From Myxococcales bacterium (GTDB taxonomy: Bacteria > Myxococcota_A > Polyangia > Polyangiales > Polyangiaceae), in assembly GCA_013298325.1 (NCBI GenBank), contig JAAFHJ010000006.1:22308-31189 (forward strand): DNA of 8,882 nucleotides, read 5' to 3'. Below, piece after piece: positions 6,711 to 8,882 of the stretch. The notes under the pieces were generated by a model. The model was not told the origin of the DNA, searched no databases, and saw only the letters and a program-made list of their open reading frames with translations. Position 1 is the first letter of the stretch. Each line of letters opens with the position of its first letter. A program made the position numbers and the translations under genes.

Positions 6711-8009
6711 TCAGCGGCGCTTTCGCGACACGATGCCCGCCAGGGCGACGCCAAGGACGAGGACCATCGGCGTCGCGTCGCTCGCGTTCGTCGGCGCAGT
6801 CGTCGAACAGCCGGTCGTCGTGGTGGTCGTCGTCTCCGGCTCGGGATCGCCGCTCTGGCAGAACTTGCCCTCGCAGTGGAAGCCGGCGCCGCAGGTCGTG
6901 TCTTCCGTGCAGCTCGTCGCGCAGACGAAGCCGGCGCCGAAATCGAGGCATTCGCCAGCGTCGGACGCGCAGGTTGTTGCCCCTTCGCAGCTCTCGCCGA
7001 GGCCGGCCGTCTTGCCGGGGCCGGCGTCCGAGGTGCCGCCGCCCGCGTCTTTCTTGCCGCCATCGACGGAGGCGGGGGGCGCGACGGGGGTGTCGCCCGC
7101 TTCTTGGGGCTCCGTTTGGGTCCAGGCGGGGGCCGCGTAGCCACCGGCGGCCGCGGCGGCGATGCCGGCCTGCTGGATGAGAGCGGCGAAGGCGTCGGTC
7201 CGCGTGTAGATCGCCTCCGCGCAGTTGTTCCCCGTCGATCCACCGCGGGAGAGGACGCCATGGATCCAGTAGGTGCCGCCGGTAAACGCGGCGTCGTCGT
7301 AGGCACCGGAGCCCGAATCGCCGGAGCAGGTGCCCGGATCGGTAATCATTTCGCTCGGCTTGATGAAATCGGAGGTCTGCGGGGAGCTGCAGTAGGTGCG
7401 GCTACCGTCCATGCAGAGGATGTTGATCGCCCGCTTGATGCGGCGGGTGCCCGAGCCGTCGTTGGCCGCGCTGGTGGCGCCGTAACCGATGGCGGTGACC
7501 TTCGTGTCGTAGCGGCTCGTGTTGAAGCTTTTGTGCTGAACGACCGGCGCCGCGGGGGTCGCCTCGCGCGCGGGGATGTTCGACGTGAGGCGGAGGAGGG
7601 CAATGTCGTTGCCGCAGAAGGTGCTGTCGGACGGCTCGATGACCTCGGCAACACTGTAATATTTGGCGGCGCCGGCGAACATGTCCGGGTTCGTCGTGAC
7701 CCCGAAGGAGCGCGTGGGGAAAGTCGACCCGACGACGGCGGTGGTGCAGTCGACGCTCCCCTCGGCGGTCTGCGCAACACAGTGGCGCGCGGTGAGGACG
7801 AGGTTCGGCGCGATCAGCGAGCCGGAACAGAGCGACTGGCCCCCCTGGAGGCTGATTCCGACGGTGAACGGGTAGCTCGCCCCCGTAGAGGTGCCCCCTT
7901 GGATCGCCTGCCGGGTCGCTTCAATCGCAGGGCCGTCGTTTCCATCCTTTCCCGAGGAGCAGCCGAGAGCGAACGAGGCGAGAGCGAAAGCAAGGAGCGA
8001 GGTGCGCAT
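6711..8009 (-). CDS. Trypsin-fold (S1) serine protease, lipobox plus MYXO-CTERM-like tail
   Basis: 432-aa exported protease. The chosen ATG (8007-8009) starts a signal peptide with a lipobox-like ALGC (C17). The frame stays open to 8498, but that extension covers the intergenic repeats and has no signal sequence. The S1 domain (about 36-282) has an IQGG activation-type N-terminus (36-39) and the full triad: H76 in LTARHC, D135 in NDIALLRL and S232 in GDSGSG. By position the S1-pocket residue corresponding to trypsin Asp189 is a glycine (G226), so Arg/Lys specificity is doubtful. C61-C77 and C228-C263 match conserved disulphides. Then come a Pro/Gly/Asp linker (about 290-335), an eight-cysteine module (341-384), a seven-Thr run, and a C-terminal sorting-type segment: GC at 400-401, a hydrophobic helix (414-427) and the basic end SRKRR. 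This resembles the MYXO-CTERM signals of surface-anchored myxobacterial proteins. The Shine-Dalgarno sequence is weak. Confidence 0.9.
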   Translation of the reverse strand: MRTSLLAFALASFALGCSSGKDGNDGPAIEATRQAIQGGTSTGASYPFTVGISLQGGQSLCSGSLIAPNLVLTARHCVAQTAEGSVDCTTAVVGSTFPTRSFGVTTNPDMFAGAAKYYSVAEVIEPSDSTFCGNDIALLRLTSNIPAREATPAAPVVQHKSFNTSRYDTKVTAIGYGATSAANDGSGTRRIKRAINILCMDGSRTYCSSPQTSDFIKPSEMITDPGTCSGDSGSGAYDDAAFTGGTYWIHGVLSRGGSTGNNCAEAIYTRTDAFAALIQQAGIAAAAAGGYAAPAWTQTEPQEAGDTPVAPPASVDGGKKDAGGGTSDAGPGKTAGLGESCEGATTCASDAGECLDFGAGFVCATSCTEDTTCGAGFHCEGKFCQSGDPEPETTTTTTTGCSTTAPTNASDATPMVLVLGVALAGIVSRKRR

Positions 8010-8120
8010 GACCGGTTCTCGAAGGAAAGGGGGGCAGTTGGGAATGGGGCGCAGTGTGGGCAGGTTTCTCCGAGGATGCAAATCGCTCGTGTGCGAATTG
8101 ACGACGGGAAAATGCGGCAC

Positions 8121-8140
8121 GCCGCGGGGGGCTCCGCGGC
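8121..8140. repeat. Inverted repeat GCCGCGG/CCGCGGC
   Basis: Perfect 7-bp arms (8121-8127 and 8134-8140) with a 6-nt loop, 8 bp before palindrome copy B. It could be a cis-acting hairpin or part of the surrounding repeat cluster. Confidence 0.55.
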
Positions 8141-8148
8141 GTTGGCAA

Positions 8149-8189
8149 CGTCTGTCTCCGCCGGGCGAGGCGCCAGATCGGAGAATGCG
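8149..8189 (+). repeat. Palindromic dispersed repeat, copy B
   Basis: 41-bp unit with the shared TGTCTCCG left half and CGGAGAATGCG right half around a variable GC-rich tip. Its last three bases are the first three of copy C, giving a 38-bp tandem period. Confidence 0.8.
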
Positions 8190-8227
8190 TTTGTCTCCGC
8201 CCGGCGAGAGGCCGGATTGGAGAACGC
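8187..8227 (+). repeat. Palindromic dispersed repeat, copy C
   Basis: The best-formed copy: GCGTT pairs with AACGC, CTCC with GGAG, and CCGGC with GCCGG around a GAGAG loop, leaving a TGT bulge and a small GC/ATT internal loop. It is nearly identical to copy A over both arms. On the minus strand it could encode AFSNPASRRAETNA, one residue different from the peptide inside the kinase, although here it is non-coding. Confidence 0.85.
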
Positions 8228-8228
8228 G

Positions 8229-8246
8229 AGCATCGCGAACGATGCT
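8229..8246. repeat. Hairpin AGCATCG-CGAA-CGATGCT beside copy C
   Basis: Perfect 7-bp stem with a CGAA tetraloop, directly after copy C. In the kinase insertion, copy A is likewise followed by a 7-bp hairpin and both places share TCGCGAACG, so an accessory hairpin may belong to the full element. Confidence 0.6.
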
Positions 8247-8282
8247 GCGTAGTGGGATCCCGTCAGCGAAACCGTTCACCGC

Positions 8283-8303
8283 GCCGAGAAAATATTTCTC
8301 GGC
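8283..8303 (-). terminator. Hairpin just after the PIPW-protein gene, probable terminator
   Basis: 9-bp perfect stem GCCGAGAAA/TTTCTCGGC with a 3-nt ATA loop, lying 10 nt past the TAA of the minus-strand gene at 8314. The upper stem is A/T, unusual here, and no long U-tract follows, so termination may be partial. Confidence 0.5.
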
Positions 8304-8313
8304 CGGGCGCGAT

Positions 8314-8550
8314 TTACTTCCAGGGGATCGGTCGGGGCTCGCCGGCTTCGGCCGCTCCGCGGGCTGCGCGCCAGGGGATCGGTTTCGTCGGATCGGTCGT
8401 GGCGGCGGCAACCGAGGACGGTTCCGTGCCGACGTCGGCGACTTTCCACGGGATCGGTTTCGTCGGATCGCAGGCGTGGGATTCGCCGGCAACGGCAAAA
8501 AAAGCTGCGAAAACGGACGACGCGATGCTCGCGCGGAACAGTGCCTTCAT
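8314..8550 (-). CDS. Small secreted protein with three PIPW repeats, unknown function
   Basis: 78-aa protein that I do not recognise. The ATG (8548-8550) is set by a strong Shine-Dalgarno GGAGG at 8557-8561 with 6-nt spacing; the frame is open further upstream but that part has no features. Residues 1 to about 26 form a signal peptide (MKALFR, a hydrophobic core to A21, then GESHA), with cleavage likely near SHA before C27 or after AVA. The mature part is about 52 residues and carries DPTKPIPWK (28-36), DPTKPIPWR (53-61) and EPRPIPWK (71-78), the last being the exact C-terminus. The spacers are rich in Ala, Val, Thr and Gly. The repeats end in Lys or Arg, which would suit proteolytic release of short Trp/Pro peptides, but this is inference. 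Its own promoter-like site and a downstream hairpin suggest a monocistronic unit. C27 is the only cysteine and does not sit in a good lipobox. Confidence 0.8.
   Translation of the reverse strand: MKALFRASIASSVFAAFFAVAGESHACDPTKPIPWKVADVGTEPSSVAAATTDPTKPIPWRAARGAAEAGEPRPIPWK
8371..8470 (-). repeat. Direct DNA repeat in the PIPW-protein gene, 75-bp period
   Basis: The 25-bp segments 8371-8395 and 8446-8470 are identical except for one base and encode the two DPTKPIPW repeats 25 residues apart. A third, shorter and more diverged copy at about 8320-8336 encodes the C-terminal PRPIPWK. Confidence 0.85.
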
Positions 8551-8556
8551 AGATAG

Positions 8557-8561
8557 CCTCC
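8557..8561 (-). promoter_or_regulatory. Strong Shine-Dalgarno GGAGG for the PIPW protein
   Basis: GGAGG 6 nt before the ATG at 8550. It is the best ribosome-binding site in the window and fixes the start of the short gene rather than the longer upstream open frame. Confidence 0.85.
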
Positions 8562-8608
8562 GAGGGGTACGCGGGGGTGACCTCCGCCGCCTACCGAACA
8601 GGATCGGG

Positions 8609-8636
8609 AGCATACTCGGTGGCGACGAAGGATCAA
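8609..8636 (-). promoter_or_regulatory. Possible sigma-70-type promoter for the PIPW protein
   Basis: On the minus strand TTGATC (8631-8636), a 16-nt spacer and TATGCT (8609-8614) resemble -35 and -10 boxes. Transcription would start near 8602, giving a leader of about 50 nt. The site lies in the 118-nt gap after the upstream gene. This is a visual match only. Confidence 0.4.
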
Positions 8637-8668
8637 TCGGGAACAGAAATCCAGGATCGACGAATCTG

Positions 8669-8881
8669 CTACTTCGTCCGCTGGCAGACGGTGGCATTGA
8701 ACGTCATGTTTGCCGCGGAATAGGTGCCGATCGCCTTGCCGTTGGCGTCGAAGACGACGCCGTCCTCGAGCGTGAGCCCGTTGGCGGTGCACTTGCCCCC
8801 TTTCGAGGAGGTCAGCGGGAAGTCGACCGGGTCGCCGGCGATGACGCAGGTGTACGTGCCGCTGCAGCTCCCGCCGGTGCT
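8669..8881 (-). CDS. C-terminal part of a cysteine-containing, probably secreted protein (5' end outside window)
   Basis: Last 70 codons of a minus-strand gene that begins beyond the right edge, ending in TAG (8669-8671). The visible sequence is Gly/Thr/Ser-rich with alternating hydrophobic residues, as in a beta-sheet protein, and has four cysteines (TGGSCSGTYTC, GGKCTANG and TVCQRTK). It contains no catalytic motif I recognise. The style, with even cysteines and a short Thr/Lys-rich end, resembles the lipoprotein at 1190-1906, so a similar exported lipoprotein is plausible but unproven. The frame reads through base 8881 without a stop, and its codon use fits the neighbours. An overlapping frame at 8547-8792 is a shadow. 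Confidence 0.7.
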   Translation of the reverse strand, partial: STGGSCSGTYTCVIAGDPVDFPLTSSKGGKCTANGLTLEDGVVFDANGKAIGTYSAANMTFNATVCQRTK

Positions 8882-8882
8882 G

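Larger units (their letters stand above)
8010..8313. other. 304-bp intergenic region rich in hairpins and repeats
   Basis: Between the protease start and the PIPW-protein stop there is no credible gene. From left to right it holds about 110 bp of unstructured leader for the protease, a GCCGCGG/CCGCGGC hairpin (8121-8140), palindrome copies B and C overlapping by 3 bp (8149-8227), an AGCATCG/CGATGCT hairpin (8229-8246) and a terminator-like hairpin (8283-8303). The protease promoter must lie here or further upstream, but I see no convincing -35/-10 pair. Confidence 0.7.

Noticed and set aside
5753..7180. Long plus-strand open frame opposite the kinase gene
   Set aside because: Ends in Arg-rich low complexity and has no domain; it is the antisense of a clear histidine kinase.
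8149..8227. CRISPR-like array
   Set aside because: Only two units, nearly abutting with no spacers, and the same palindrome also occurs singly elsewhere.
6654..8252. Long plus-strand open frame opposite the protease gene
   Set aside because: Arg/Gly/Ala/Val-rich shadow typical of GC-rich DNA, with no motifs, whereas the opposite strand has a full catalytic triad.
8010..8498. Longer N-terminus for the S1 protease
   Set aside because: This open stretch crosses the palindromes and the PIPW gene in another frame; the signal peptide starts at 8009.

Overview
The window looks like a piece of a GC-rich myxobacterial-type chromosome (Myxococcota, most likely class Polyangia). The evidence is the strong G/C bias at third codon positions, lipoproteins with Asp-Ser-Gly linkers and many cysteines, and a trypsin-fold protease ending in a MYXO-CTERM-like tail. 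Genus cannot be settled by reading.

Layout. The left end holds the 3' part of a plus-strand sppA (signal peptide peptidase, 2-1111). It converges on minus-strand genes across a perfect 14-bp bidirectional terminator (1139-1171). Everything else is on the minus strand. Read in the direction of transcription, from right to left, the order is: the 3' end of an unrecognised cysteine-containing protein (8669-8881); a 78-aa secreted protein with three Pro-Ile-Pro-Trp repeats (8314-8550); a 304-bp intergenic region full of hairpins (8010-8313); a lipobox-plus-MYXO-CTERM S1-family protease (6711-8009); a membrane histidine kinase (5057-6628); an NtrC-type response regulator (3638-5056); a BtuF-like binding lipoprotein (2736-3641); a TlyA rRNA 2'-O-methyltransferase (1986-2726); and a 13-cysteine lipoprotein (1190-1906).

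Kinase, regulator, binding protein and methyltransferase are packed with junctions of 0, -4 and +9 nt, so they are very probably one translationally coupled operon. The kinase should phosphorylate the regulator, which would activate sigma-54 promoters. The reason for linking it to a cobalamin-type binding protein and an rRNA methyltransferase is not evident.

The most unusual signal is a family of about 41-bp imperfect palindromes. Four copies lie in this window, all in the same orientation: one between the protease and kinase genes, two nearly abutting between the protease and PIPW-protein genes, and one inside the kinase gene. The last sits in an apparent 114-bp (38-codon) in-frame insertion that interrupts the end of the ATP-binding domain without breaking the frame. 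This resembles the behaviour of Rickettsia palindromic elements. The second notable item is the small PIPW-repeat secreted protein.
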